From: SB11 sp965222995
GTDB taxonomy: Bacteria > Bacteroidota > Bacteroidia > UBA8524
Assembly: GCA_965222995.1 (NCBI GenBank)
Contig: OZ244977.1
Span: 2,418,001-2,482,000, forward strand
Length of the DNA: 64,000 nt
Reading direction: 5' to 3'
The notes under the pieces are model-generated. The model saw only the letters and a program-made list of their open reading frames with translations. It made no database searches and was not told the origin of the DNA. Below, one piece after another: positions 42,969-52,092 of the stretch; within the stretch, counting starts at the first letter, position 1; the number at the start of each line of letters is the position of its first letter. Position numbers and translations under genes: made by a program.

Positions 42969-43718
42969 CTATTTGCGAACGTTCTTCAAAAACCGAAGGG
43001 TAAAGAAATAATGTAAGCCACGTGAGATATTATTCCATAAAGTAGTTAGCAAACCAAAGTATTTCACCATCACCCCGAAACGTTCTTGTACTCCTGCCCA
43101 GCGGTGTTGTGTACTTACCCCGTCTTGCATAAATTGGGTTATTATTTCGTGTACATTTTTGCTACTCTTAGCATTCTTCAATAAGCGTATTGCCCACTCA
43201 ATATCGGCTGCTATTTTGTAATTTAGGTCGTATTGTGGAGTTATTTCCTTTTTACTGATAATGGATTGATGGCACACTACCATCCCCTGCTGAAAGCTTT
43301 TCCACGTTAAATTTTCAGGCGGTATAAAGTGGCGCATCCCCACAAATTGGTAGTTGGTATCAATAATTTTGGTATCGCCATACAAAACATCCTCATTATT
43401 GCATTGGGCAAAGGTTTTTTCCAGTGTATCGGGTTCATCCAGCAAATCACCTGCATTTAAAACCATCACATAATCACCTGTTGCCATTTGTAGCCCCTTA
43501 TTCATAGCGTCATACAAACCGTTATCGGGTTCGCTAACCCATTGGGTAACCACATTGGGGTATTTCTTTATAATATCAACAGTACTGTCTTTACTACCTC
43601 CATCAACAATTATATATTCAATATTTGCATAGGCTTGTGCGGCAATGCTTTTAATAGTAGGCTCTAAAAACCTTTCGGCATTGTAGGTAACAGTAATTAT
43701 GGAAAGTTTTGGCTGCAC
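42969..43718 (-). CDS. Glycosyltransferase family 2
   Basis: 249 residues. PKLSIITVTYNAERFLEPTIKSIAAQAY, EYIIVDGGSKDSTVDII (DGG nucleotide-sugar site), WVSEPDNGLYDAMNKGL and YVMVLNAGDLLDEPDTLEK (DxD-like) are GT2 hallmarks. Probably transfers a sugar in polysaccharide or LPS synthesis. Convergent with 42216-42965, separated by 3 nt. Confidence 0.94.
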   Translation of the reverse strand: MQPKLSIITVTYNAERFLEPTIKSIAAQAYANIEYIIVDGGSKDSTVDIIKKYPNVVTQWVSEPDNGLYDAMNKGLQMATGDYVMVLNAGDLLDEPDTLEKTFAQCNNEDVLYGDTKIIDTNYQFVGMRHFIPPENLTWKSFQQGMVVCHQSIISKKEITPQYDLNYKIAADIEWAIRLLKNAKSSKNVHEIITQFMQDGVSTQHRWAGVQERFGVMVKYFGLLTTLWNNISRGLHYFFTLRFLKNVRK

Positions 43719-43800
43719 AGGGGCAAATATATCTTTTGATTTACGAGTTTAATGGAAAATACAGTTTTAAAGTAAATTCAGATGGGTGAAAAATAAGCTA

Positions 43801-45252
43801 TCAATCTACCTTTTGCTTGTACTCTACTTCAAGCTTATCATTAATATTATCTTTATTTACCATAGCATAGTTGCCCCCACCCATTGTAGAAAGAGCCTCT
43901 AAACTAATAGATTTTGCGCCGCCGTCTCCTACAAAATGAAAGATAGAGACCTTTATATTTTTAGTAGTTAAGTTGTTTCTCACTTTTTCTTTGGTTTTTT
44001 TGTTTGCTTTAAACTCCCCGTCAGTTGCTATAATAATACGGTTATTCCCGTGCTCAATATAGTTTCTCTTAAGGATATTATAAGCCACATCAAGTCCTCT
44101 ATTAACATTTGTACTTCCGTGCGGGGTAATGTTTAGCAGTTTGGTTTTAATTTCTTCTTTATCGCTAATTTGTGTAGGCTTAACAATAACCTTTGTTGCA
44201 CCTGAAAAGGTTATAATGGTTACATAATCATCAGGAGGTAAGCTATCCAGCATATTTACCATGTATTGTTTTAGCAATGCCAGTTTGTTATTTGCATTCA
44301 TAGATATGGATATATCTAGCAAAAACACCAAGTTATTTTGGCTGTATTGTTTGGCTATTACTTTTTTGGGTTGTGGTTTTATTTTCTCAGTTTTTTGGGG
44401 AATATCTACGGTTGCTATCGGAATATGCAATGAAAATCTTGCCGCCAGATTATTGCCCTTAACTTTTATTGAATTGGGTGCACTAATGTTGTTTGATGTA
44501 ATAGAATAATACTTTAGCTCATACATGTTGAACAAACCTATTTGGTATGAAAGCCCTATATAAAACAACCAGTTCTGTTTTTTTGCTTCAAAAACCAGTT
44601 GCCTGCCAAACTCAGGAGTAAATGCAATATTGTTTCTTCGCAAAAACCTACCCACCCAAATACCTCCTTCTCCGTTGTCATTCCGCCATTCCTCAGTAAA
44701 GTTTTCACTCTTATCATCAACAGAAAGCAGTTGTATATATGAAGTTTTAAGCTTTGCATACCATTTTAAATCATCTCGTTGCCCCCATGCTTTATGAACA
44801 GAAAAAGAAAACCGGTTTGCCAGGTTCCAGTTTATCCAGGAAGTTATTTCTGCCCCTGATGATACAGAGGAGAACCTAAACTCATTTAAATTGGTATAAG
44901 TAAATGCTGTATTGCCATGCTCGAAGCCCAGTTCATAGCCCCAAAAATCATTGTACTGGTCGGTTATCCTGTACATAAAAGATACGCCATAGAAAAAATT
45001 ACGGATACCTTTATTCCTATTCCCCTCCCTATCAACACTTTTTGTACTGGCAAAATTTCTTTTTCGCAACAGAGTAGCATTACCCTGCGTATTAAAGCTC
45101 TCAAAACTGTTAAAAACAATGGTAGGCATTAGCCCGATAGAAAAAACCCTTTTTTTCTTGCGTATGGGTTCTTCAACTTCAAAATCCTGAGCTATAACAC
45201 TAAAAGGCGAAAGAACGATAAAAGCCAGTATGCCAAGTAATATCCTATGCAT
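43801..45252 (-). CDS. Outer-membrane-barrel-like/vWA fusion protein
   Basis: 483 residues with a signal peptide (SPFSVIAQ). Residues about 35-285 are aromatic/beta-rich segments (FFYGVSFMYRITDQYNDFWGYELGFEHGNTAF, SYQIGLFNMYELKYYSI) typical of a barrel. Then a von Willebrand A domain: NLVFLLDISISMNANNKLALLK (MIDAS DxSxS), TFSGATKV, NRIIIATDGEFKAN. Fusing the two is unusual. Likely a surface/periplasmic interaction protein (inference). Confidence 0.8.
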   Translation of the reverse strand: MHRILLGILAFIVLSPFSVIAQDFEVEEPIRKKKRVFSIGLMPTIVFNSFESFNTQGNATLLRKRNFASTKSVDREGNRNKGIRNFFYGVSFMYRITDQYNDFWGYELGFEHGNTAFTYTNLNEFRFSSVSSGAEITSWINWNLANRFSFSVHKAWGQRDDLKWYAKLKTSYIQLLSVDDKSENFTEEWRNDNGEGGIWVGRFLRRNNIAFTPEFGRQLVFEAKKQNWLFYIGLSYQIGLFNMYELKYYSITSNNISAPNSIKVKGNNLAARFSLHIPIATVDIPQKTEKIKPQPKKVIAKQYSQNNLVFLLDISISMNANNKLALLKQYMVNMLDSLPPDDYVTIITFSGATKVIVKPTQISDKEEIKTKLLNITPHGSTNVNRGLDVAYNILKRNYIEHGNNRIIIATDGEFKANKKTKEKVRNNLTTKNIKVSIFHFVGDGGAKSISLEALSTMGGGNYAMVNKDNINDKLEVEYKQKVD

Positions 45253-45350
45253 TATTTATTTAGTATCGCTATAGCTTTATTTCTATTATTTGAGATAATT
45301 TTACCGCCCTTGGTTAAAAAGAGAGCACACAAAAAACGTACCTTCGTAAC

Positions 45351-46463
45351 GTGCAATTTAAAGATATTATTGGGCAGCAAGCCTTAAAAAATAAGCTTAT
45401 ACAAGGTGTGCAAGAAGGGCGTATACCCCATGCACAATTATTTTTAGGTGCTGAAGGCAGTGGTAACCTTGCTTTAGCTCTCGCTTATGCCCAGTATGTA
45501 GCGTGCCCCAATAAAACCGAAACAGATAGTTGCGGCTCTTGTCCTAATTGCATCAAATATAGCAAGCTTATACACCCTGACTTACACTTTACGGTACCCA
45601 CTGTAGGCAGCAAAGAAATCTCAGACCATTTTATGGAACAATGGCGAGAGACTTTTTTAGCCAACCCATACTTAAATGCTTTTGAGTGGTTAATGAGCCT
45701 TGGTGCCGAAAACAAACAGGGAAATATTACGGTAGACGAGTGCAGAAATATTATAAAAAAGCTTTCGCTAAAAAGTTTTGAGGGTGATTTTAAGGTGCTG
45801 ATAATGTGGATGCCTGAATATTTGGGCAAGGAGGGAAATACTTTATTGAAGCTTATTGAAGAACCTCCCCAAAAAACATTATTTCTTTTAGTTGCCCACA
45901 ACGATGAGCATATTTTGGGTACTATAAAATCGCGCACCCAATTAGTAAAAGTACCCGCTTTGCAACAGCAGGAAATTCAGGATGTTTTAATAGAGAAGCA
46001 CCATGTGGATATAGAAACTGCCCGTGCAGCAGCTTTTTTGGCTGAGGGTAATTATAATTTGGGTGTAAAACTGTTAAGCCAAGCTGAAAACGATTTCTTC
46101 GATAGTTTCCGCAACTGGATGCTGATGTGCTACAAAAACGATATGCCAAGTGTGGTAAACTGGGTAGATGAAGCCAGCAGACTGGGGCGTGAAATGTTGA
46201 AAAGTTTTTTAGGCTACGGGCTGCATATTTTTCGCGAGTGCTTAATTGCTAAAAACACAAACGGGCACATGCTCAGGCTAACCGAAAAAGAAAATGAGTT
46301 TGTTGGTAAATTCTCTAATTTCCTTACTACCAACACCATTGAAAATATTACCAACGCCTTTAATGATACTATTTATCATACGGAACGAAATGCCAATGCT
46401 AAGATTTCATTAATTAATTTATCTTTGCTAATTAAGAACAATTTGGTAGCAAAAGCAGGGTAA
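45351..46463 (+). CDS. holB: DNA polymerase III delta' subunit
   Basis: 370 residues from a GTG start. FKDIIGQQALKNKLIQGVQEGRIPHAQLFLGAEGSG (AAA+ start; the P-loop Lys position reads Asn, as in delta'), zinc-binding CPNKTETDSCGSCPNCIK, and LLKLIEEPPQKTLFLLV. It is the clamp-loader delta' subunit, not an ATPase. The gene is followed by ricT and gldH, an order common in this phylum. Confidence 0.92.
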   Translation: MQFKDIIGQQALKNKLIQGVQEGRIPHAQLFLGAEGSGNLALALAYAQYVACPNKTETDSCGSCPNCIKYSKLIHPDLHFTVPTVGSKEISDHFMEQWRETFLANPYLNAFEWLMSLGAENKQGNITVDECRNIIKKLSLKSFEGDFKVLIMWMPEYLGKEGNTLLKLIEEPPQKTLFLLVAHNDEHILGTIKSRTQLVKVPALQQQEIQDVLIEKHHVDIETARAAAFLAEGNYNLGVKLLSQAENDFFDSFRNWMLMCYKNDMPSVVNWVDEASRLGREMLKSFLGYGLHIFRECLIAKNTNGHMLRLTEKENEFVGKFSNFLTTNTIENITNAFNDTIYHTERNANAKISLINLSLLIKNNLVAKAG

Positions 46464-46716
46464 GTTTTTGTGATGATGAAAGCATAGTGAAGTAGAAAGA
46501 AGCACCAAACATTTGAAATTTGCTTAGATAAGCCATAGTCATGCCGTCCCGATAACTATCGGAATTCGGTATCTACATATTAAAACAAAAGATTCAAGCT
46601 CTTTCTATCAGCCTGAATGACTAAAATGCTATATCTTTTTCAATCTCATTTGTGCTTCACCCCTTTTAGCTTCCGATTAATTAACAGATTATTAAGTAAG
46701 CAAGATATAGAGCGAT
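46464..46716. other. Intergenic region with short palindrome
   Basis: 253 nt without a gene. It contains ccgata-ac-tatcgg (46549-46562) inside gtcatgccgtcccgataactatc, which looks like a degraded intergenic repeat of the cgtcat type found elsewhere in the window. No promoter with a strong TAnnTTTG was seen. Confidence 0.5.
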
Positions 46717-47895
46717 ATGGGATGTGGTTCATGTGGAACATCGGGCGGAGGCTGTACACCGGCAGGATGCAAAAGTAATGGCAACTGCAATACAGGTGGC
46801 TGCAACAAACTAAATGTATACGACTGGTTGGGTGATATGGAAACACCCTCAGGTTATAAGCCTTTTAACATTGTTGAGGTACGTTTTAAAGGCAGCCGAA
46901 AAGAATTTTACCGCAACGAAGACAATTTAGAGTTATTTATTGGCGACCCTATAATTACACAAGCTGATAGTGGTTTTGATTATGGGCACGTATCACTTAG
47001 TGGAGAATTGGTGCGCTTGCAACTAAAAAAGTATGGTATTGATTCTGATAATCCCGCTATAAACAAAATATACCGCAAAGCCAGCGAAAAAGATACTACC
47101 AAATACGACGAGCTAAAAGCCAAAGAAGCTGCTACACTAGAGCGTGCAAGAACAATTGCACTTGAACTAAAACTGGCTATGAAACTAAGCGATATTGAGT
47201 TTCAGGGCGATGGACGAAAAGTAGTTTTCTTTTATACAGCTGAAGAACGCGTAGATTTTAGAGAACTGATTAAACGCTTTGCTGAAGAGTTTAAGGTGCG
47301 TATAGAAATGAAGCAAATTGGCTACCGCCAGGAGGCTGCCCGCCTAGGGGGTATTGGCTCGTGCGGTAGAGAATTGTGCTGCTCAACCTGGCTCACAGAT
47401 TTTAAATTGGTAAATACTGCCACAGCACGTTATCAGAACCTGTCTATCAATATGCTAAAACTTTCAGGGCAATGCGGTAGGCTTAAGTGCTGCTTAAATT
47501 ATGAATTGGATACTTATTTAGAGGCTTTAAACGAGTTTCCAAAAGGTGATAATCTTACTATTGAAACTCATGCAGGAGTTGCTCGTTCGCTAAAAACAGA
47601 CATACTGAAACGCCAAATGTGGTTTGTGTATGAGCACGATACCAATTGGTTCCCTGTCGACGTTAAAAAAGTAAATGAGATTATTGCACTGAACAAAGAG
47701 GGTAAAAAAGGTGATTTATATGTAGATACTCCAAAAGGTACTACTGCGCTTGAACGCTCTATGGACGAGGATATAATTAGTGAGAACGACCTTACCCGCC
47801 TGGATAATCGCGAGCCGAAAAAGAAAGGTGGTAACCGTAATCACAAAAAAGGCGGTAAGCACAAAAACTACAAGAAAAAGAAAAGGAATAACTAA
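46717..47895 (+). CDS. PSP1/RicT-like protein
   Basis: 392 residues of the PSP1 (RicT) family. An unusual N-terminal Cys/Gly-rich segment (MGCGSCGTSGGGCTPAGCK, eight Cys in about 30 residues) precedes the family core (FNIVEVRFKGSRKEFYRNED). The core has FFYTAEERVDFRELIKRFAEEFKVRIEMKQIGYRQEAARLGGIGSCGRELCC and SGQCGRLKCCLNYELDTY, including the Cys pairs. The C-terminus is Lys-rich (NRNHKKGGKHKNYKKKKRNN). RicT homologues act in a Fe-S-dependent Y complex controlling RNA processing. Confidence 0.9.
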   Translation: MGCGSCGTSGGGCTPAGCKSNGNCNTGGCNKLNVYDWLGDMETPSGYKPFNIVEVRFKGSRKEFYRNEDNLELFIGDPIITQADSGFDYGHVSLSGELVRLQLKKYGIDSDNPAINKIYRKASEKDTTKYDELKAKEAATLERARTIALELKLAMKLSDIEFQGDGRKVVFFYTAEERVDFRELIKRFAEEFKVRIEMKQIGYRQEAARLGGIGSCGRELCCSTWLTDFKLVNTATARYQNLSINMLKLSGQCGRLKCCLNYELDTYLEALNEFPKGDNLTIETHAGVARSLKTDILKRQMWFVYEHDTNWFPVDVKKVNEIIALNKEGKKGDLYVDTPKGTTALERSMDEDIISENDLTRLDNREPKKKGGNRNHKKGGKHKNYKKKKRNN

Positions 47896-47908
47896 TAATT
47901 TTGAGTTT

Positions 47909-48391
47909 GTGAGAACTTTTATTGCCACATTACTTATTTGCACTACCCTTTTGCTAAACAGTTGTACTGACGAGAACAACGTGTACGACCAAAATATTTC
48001 ACTGCCCAAAGAAGGCTGGTATTATAAAAACAGAGCTACTTTTGATATTGAATTAAACGACAGCACTTATAATCACAACTTTTTTGTCAACCTTAGAATA
48101 ACTCCTGATTACGAGTATAGCAATATGTATGTGCTACTATACCTTACAACTCCAACAGGCGATAGTTCTGCCCGTCGAATAGATTTAAACCCCTTAGCTG
48201 CCAGCGATGGTAAATGGTTGGGCAAAGGCTCAGGAAGTGTCATATCATACCGCATCCCTATTTTTCAAAACTTTGTACCCAAACCTACAGGGGTTTATCA
48301 TTTTGAAATTGAGCAAAATATGCGAACCAATACCCTTAAAGAAGTACTAAGTGTGGGTATGGCTGTAGAAAAGGGTAAAGAAGTATTTTAA
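47909..48391 (+). CDS. gldH: Gliding motility lipoprotein GldH
   Basis: About 160 residues from GTG 47909. Lipobox Cys near residue 19 (LLLNSC), then KEGWYYKNRATFDIELNDSTYNHNFFVNLRITPDYEYSNMYVLLYLTTP, DGKWLGKGSGSVISYRIPIFQNFVPKPTGVYHFEIEQNMR. Matches GldH_lipo. It lies immediately after the PSP1/RicT-like gene, as in other Bacteroidota. A longer in-frame opening overlaps the RicT tail; this start fits the signal. Confidence 0.88.
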   Translation: MRTFIATLLICTTLLLNSCTDENNVYDQNISLPKEGWYYKNRATFDIELNDSTYNHNFFVNLRITPDYEYSNMYVLLYLTTPTGDSSARRIDLNPLAASDGKWLGKGSGSVISYRIPIFQNFVPKPTGVYHFEIEQNMRTNTLKEVLSVGMAVEKGKEVF

Positions 48392-48454
48392 ATTCTTTTA
48401 AACAATACCTATTTCTAGTTGTTTTATATATAAACACTTAATAATTAACAATAT

Positions 48455-48922
48455 ATGAATACTAATATAGGCGTAGCCGAAAATAAAACGAAAGAAATAG
48501 CAGACCATTTAACCAATTTATTGGCTGATGAGCATGTGCTGTATATTAAAACAAGAAATTTCCACTGGAATGTTACAGGTCCAAGCTTTAACAGCTTACA
48601 CACCATGTTTGAGCAACAATATACAGAGGGGGCTACAAATATTGACTTAATTGCCGAACGTATCCGCTCATTAGGTCACCATGCTGTAGGCTCAATGAAA
48701 GAGTTTTTATCCATTAGTCAATTAGAAGAGTCTGACGGAAAATTAAAAGCCATGGAAATGGTGGATGGCTTACTAAAAGACCATGAAGCTATTGCAAGAA
48801 GTATAAAACCAATGGCAGCACTGGCAGGTGAAAGCAAAGACGTTGCCACAGAAGATTTACTAATTGGTATGTTAGAACAACACGAGAAAACAGCCTGGAT
48901 GCTTCGTTCACACCTTGAATAG
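48455..48922 (+). CDS. dps: Dps/ferritin-like DNA-protection protein
   Basis: 155 residues. TNLLADEHVLYIKTRNFHWNVTGPSFNSLHTMFEQQYTEGATNIDLIAERIRSLG holds the ferroxidase Dps residues (His in NFHWNV; Asp/Glu on DxxAERI). Forms a 12-mer that oxidises iron and binds DNA under stress. Followed by a hairpin terminator. Confidence 0.94.
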   Translation: MNTNIGVAENKTKEIADHLTNLLADEHVLYIKTRNFHWNVTGPSFNSLHTMFEQQYTEGATNIDLIAERIRSLGHHAVGSMKEFLSISQLEESDGKLKAMEMVDGLLKDHEAIARSIKPMAALAGESKDVATEDLLIGMLEQHEKTAWMLRSHLE

Positions 48923-48949
48923 CCAATATTAAAAAAAAGTTAAATTCGT

Positions 48950-48988
48950 AAAGTCATTTTAGAATTTCTAAAATGACTTTATTGTTTT
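48950..48988 (+). terminator. Hairpin terminator after dps
   Basis: aaagtcattttaga (48950-48963) pairs perfectly with tctaaaatgacttt (48967-48980), loop att, with a following T-rich tail attgttttaa. Confidence 0.8.
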
Positions 48989-48994
48989 AATACC

Positions 48995-49002
48995 TAAATT
49001 TG
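48995..49002 (+). promoter_or_regulatory. Candidate -7 element just ahead of the HU/SPOR gene
   Basis: TAAATTTG fits TAnnTTTG. The predicted start would fall near 49009, one nucleotide from the ATG at 49010, so the mRNA could be nearly leaderless. No convincing -33 TTTG lies at the right distance. Confidence 0.4.
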
Positions 49003-49009
49003 TATCTGT

Positions 49010-50155
49010 ATGGATGTTAGCAAAGCCTTAAAATACTTGTTATATGAACACGATTGTGTTATTGTACCTAATTTGGGTGGCTTTGTTTGTGCTCACAAAA
49101 AATTAGAGTTTAATTTTCATGCAGGGCTCATACATCCTCCCCGCAAAACAGTAGCCTTCAATCAAAACCTTAATAATAATGATGGGCTATTGGCAAACTA
49201 TATAGTAAATAAAAATAAAGTAGGCCACTCACAAGCATTAGAAAATATAAATGCCTGGGTAAGTAACTTACATCATCAGTTACAGCAGGGGCAAACCGTT
49301 AATATTCAGGGGCTGGGTAGTTTCAGCCTCAACAATGATAAAAAAGTTGTTTTTGTTCCCTTTGCTGATGTTAATTTTTCAATAGCTACCTATGGTTTAG
49401 GTAGTATACAATTAGGTAAAAAAGTTGAGAGCATTGTAAAAACTGAAGCCCCTAATAAGGCTATTGTTCCACCACCACAAGAACCTAAAGCACCGATAAT
49501 TGAAAAAGAGCAAGAAGTTGTAACAGAAGCTAAAGAAGAAGAAGAAAAAACTACTACACAAGAACCTAAGCCTACTATTCCGCCTAAAAGAAAACCCAAA
49601 AAAGGGAGGAAAATTTTCCGCCGCATTTTTGCAGTAGTATTCACACTAATATTATTTTTTTCACTCTTCATATTACAAGACTATGCCTACCATGCTAAAA
49701 TGGATAAAGGCAGTATGTTAGGTTTTGACACACCTTCAAATGAAACCCCAAAAGAAAATACCAATGCCAATTTAGGGCAAGAAGAATCAAATACAGATAA
49801 TACTGACGAGACAGTGTACACTGAGGAAAGCAAAGAAGATGACGAGGCTAATAGTTTAGAAAACAGTACAGTTGCACAAGGCAGTGTAGAAACTTCACCA
49901 ACCAAAACGGCAAAAACCGATTCGGTTTTCTATATAATTGCCGGAGCCTTTAGTAGTGAAAGCAACGCTAACGACTTACTGGAAGACCTGAACCGAAAAG
50001 GGTTTAGCCCCGAAATCATAAATGTAGAAGGTTCAGCGTTATATAGAGTAGGATATCAGCGATACCCTTCACGTAAAAAAGCCGAGGGCGACCTAAACTC
50101 AGTTCGCAATAAAACACACAATTTTGCGGCTTGGGTATTAGCAGTTAAACCTTAA
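49010..50155 (+). CDS. HU/CCDC81-like and SPOR-domain membrane protein
   Basis: 381 residues. N-terminal MDVSKALKYLLYEHDCVIVPNLGGFVCAHK and VNIQGLGSFSLNND fit an HU/CCDC81-like DNA-binding-type fold found fused in Bacteroidota. A Pro/Glu/Lys linker follows, with one membrane segment (about 207-226) and a C-terminal SPOR domain (DSVFYIIAGAFSSESNANDLLEDLNRKGF...YRVGYQRYPSR) that would bind peptidoglycan denuded of stem peptides. Followed by exbB 3 nt later. Confidence 0.85.
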   Translation: MDVSKALKYLLYEHDCVIVPNLGGFVCAHKKLEFNFHAGLIHPPRKTVAFNQNLNNNDGLLANYIVNKNKVGHSQALENINAWVSNLHHQLQQGQTVNIQGLGSFSLNNDKKVVFVPFADVNFSIATYGLGSIQLGKKVESIVKTEAPNKAIVPPPQEPKAPIIEKEQEVVTEAKEEEEKTTTQEPKPTIPPKRKPKKGRKIFRRIFAVVFTLILFFSLFILQDYAYHAKMDKGSMLGFDTPSNETPKENTNANLGQEESNTDNTDETVYTEESKEDDEANSLENSTVAQGSVETSPTKTAKTDSVFYIIAGAFSSESNANDLLEDLNRKGFSPEIINVEGSALYRVGYQRYPSRKKAEGDLNSVRNKTHNFAAWVLAVKP

Positions 50156-50158
50156 AAT

Positions 50159-50854
50159 ATGCTGTTACAATTATTACAAGACGGCGGAGTGGCAGCAACA
50201 GACACTGCGTCTGCACTCCCAACCTCAACTGAAGAACAACTGGATTATATTGAATTAGCCCTTAAAGGTGGTATTATAATGATACCTATTGGCATTTTGC
50301 TAATTATTGGGCTATACCTTACTATTGAGCGTTGGCTCACTATCCGCAAAGCCCGTAAACTGGATGCTAACTTTATAGCCAATGTAAAAGACCTGGTATC
50401 AAGCGGCAACATTGCAGGTGCCAAAAACCTTTGCCAGCGAACCTCTACTCCTATAGCCCGAATGTTAGAGAAAGGTATTTCCCGAATAGGAAAACCCATG
50501 AAAAATATTGAAGTAGCTATAGAGAATGTAGGTAAGTTGGAGATTTACAAACTTGAAAAAGGATTACCTACACTGGCTACCATTGCGGGTGCCGCCCCTA
50601 TGATTGGTTTCTTAGGAACAGTAACCGGTATGATTACAGCCTTTTTCGATATGGCAAAATCAGGCAACAATGTTGAGATTGACACCCTTGCAGGAGGTAT
50701 ATACGAAGCTTTGGTAACCACAGTAGCCGGGCTTATTGTAGGTATTATAGCTTATATAGCCTACAACCTGCTCACAGCATCCATAGAGCGCGTGATACAC
50801 AAAATGGAAGGTGCAGCGGTTGAATTTTTAGATTTACTTCAAGAACCTGCCTAA
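50159..50854 (+). CDS. exbB: ExbB/MotA-TolQ family proton channel subunit
   Basis: 231 residues with three membrane segments: GGIIMIPIGILLIIGLYLTIERW, PTLATIAGAAPMIGFLGTVTGMITAFF, GIYEALVTTVAGLIVGIIAYIAYN. The family fold with GTVTGMI and TTVAGL motifs. Forms the motor with ExbD. Its TAATG stop/start overlap with exbD couples them. Confidence 0.93.
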   Translation: MLLQLLQDGGVAATDTASALPTSTEEQLDYIELALKGGIIMIPIGILLIIGLYLTIERWLTIRKARKLDANFIANVKDLVSSGNIAGAKNLCQRTSTPIARMLEKGISRIGKPMKNIEVAIENVGKLEIYKLEKGLPTLATIAGAAPMIGFLGTVTGMITAFFDMAKSGNNVEIDTLAGGIYEALVTTVAGLIVGIIAYIAYNLLTASIERVIHKMEGAAVEFLDLLQEPA

Positions 50855-51246
50855 TGAATTTTCGCTCAAAAAGTAAAGTACGTTCAGAGTTTAGTCTCGC
50901 TTCAATGAGCGACATGATTTTTCTGTTGCTTATTTTCTTTTTGATTACCTCAACTTTGGTTAGCCCAAACGGGGTAAAAGTACTTTTACCTAAGCTAAAT
51001 AATAAGAAACCTCAAAAAGAAAGCGTTACAGTATCAATAACACCTGATTCTCGCTTCTTTTTAAATCAAGACGAGACATCCATAGAAATGCTGTCTACTC
51101 AGCTACAAGAGAAGTTGGGCAATGTAGAAAACCCTACCGTATCTATAGCAGCAGATAAAACAGTGCCCTATGAAGAGGTGATGAAGGTAATAAAAGTAGC
51201 CACACAATTAAAGTACGGCATACTGCTTAAAACAGAACGAGAATGA
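50854..51246 (+). CDS. exbD: ExbD/TolR-family protein
   Basis: 130 residues: a single membrane segment with the proton-conducting Asp (SMSDMIFLLLIFFLI), then a periplasmic domain (VKVLLPKLNNKKPQKESVTVSITPD, TVPYEEVMKVIKVA). Overlaps exbB by TAATG and tonB by ATGA. Confidence 0.93.
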   Translation: MNFRSKSKVRSEFSLASMSDMIFLLLIFFLITSTLVSPNGVKVLLPKLNNKKPQKESVTVSITPDSRFFLNQDETSIEMLSTQLQEKLGNVENPTVSIAADKTVPYEEVMKVIKVATQLKYGILLKTERE

Positions 51247-52037
51247 ACCTTAGCCACATAAGACTACAGGAAGAAGAAAAAGAAGAGAAGCAACGCAAAC
51301 TTATAAGTGCGTTGGGTACCTTGCTTATTCTTGCCGTAGTTGCTGTGCTTTTAATATTTTTCGGGTTTAAGTATCTTGACCCACCCCCACCCGAAGAAGG
51401 TGTGGTAATGGTGAGCGTGGGACAAGAAGAAGGTGGTTTTACCCAAGAAACTCCCCAGCAAACCAAGGCAGAAGAAGCTGCCAGCAGCCCCGAAACAGAA
51501 GAAAGTTTTGAAACCCAAGACTACGAGGAGGCACCACAAGAAACCAGCAACCCAACACCTACTAATCCCAATACTTCTCCCCCGAACGACAGTAAAAAGA
51601 AAGATAAAACCAAGAAGAAAGTAAACTCTGACTGGCAATTTGAGTCTGGGAAAGACAATACCAATAATGGTGATGACAATACTGATGGAAACAAGGGAAA
51701 AGATGATGGAAAAGGTAAAGACCCCTTGGGTGGTTATGGTTTAGGCAAAGACGGCACAGGCTGGTTTATGAAAGGCAGAAAACCTGAAACCAGAATATCA
51801 GCTTCATGCAAGTTTACTCGCAACGCTACTGTTGTGGTTGTATTAAAAGTAAATAGAAGTGGTAATGTGGTTTCTACGGAGTGTAGAATGAAGTTTCAAA
51901 AATTTAATGCCACAACCATTGAAAAAAAATATTGCGATTGTGCTAAAAATGCAGCTAAAACAGTTCGTTTTACTCCAAAGTCTGATGCTCCTGCAACCCA
52001 AACGGGTGCAGTAAAATTTGTCTTCAAAGTGAAGTAG
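51243..52037 (+). CDS. tonB: TonB-like energy transducer
   Basis: 264 residues: a cytoplasmic N-terminus, one membrane segment (about 20-40), a long Glu/Thr/Pro-rich linker, then a TonB-like C-terminal domain (ATVVVVLKVNRSGNVVSTECRMKFQKF, CAKNAAKTVRFTPKSDAP...AVKFVFKVK). Probably energises a TonB-dependent receptor; a matching receptor is not in the window. Confidence 0.88.
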   Translation: MNLSHIRLQEEEKEEKQRKLISALGTLLILAVVAVLLIFFGFKYLDPPPPEEGVVMVSVGQEEGGFTQETPQQTKAEEAASSPETEESFETQDYEEAPQETSNPTPTNPNTSPPNDSKKKDKTKKKVNSDWQFESGKDNTNNGDDNTDGNKGKDDGKGKDPLGGYGLGKDGTGWFMKGRKPETRISASCKFTRNATVVVVLKVNRSGNVVSTECRMKFQKFNATTIEKKYCDCAKNAAKTVRFTPKSDAPATQTGAVKFVFKVK

Positions 52038-52092
52038 TATCATTTTACTTCTCAAAATTTCACATCTTCGCGCCAATCCTTTTTTCCTCATT

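Noticed and set aside
46464..46716. Small RNA or tRNA in the gap before the RicT-like gene
   Set aside because: Only a short palindrome; no tRNA-like T-loop, D-loop or CCA-end seen.
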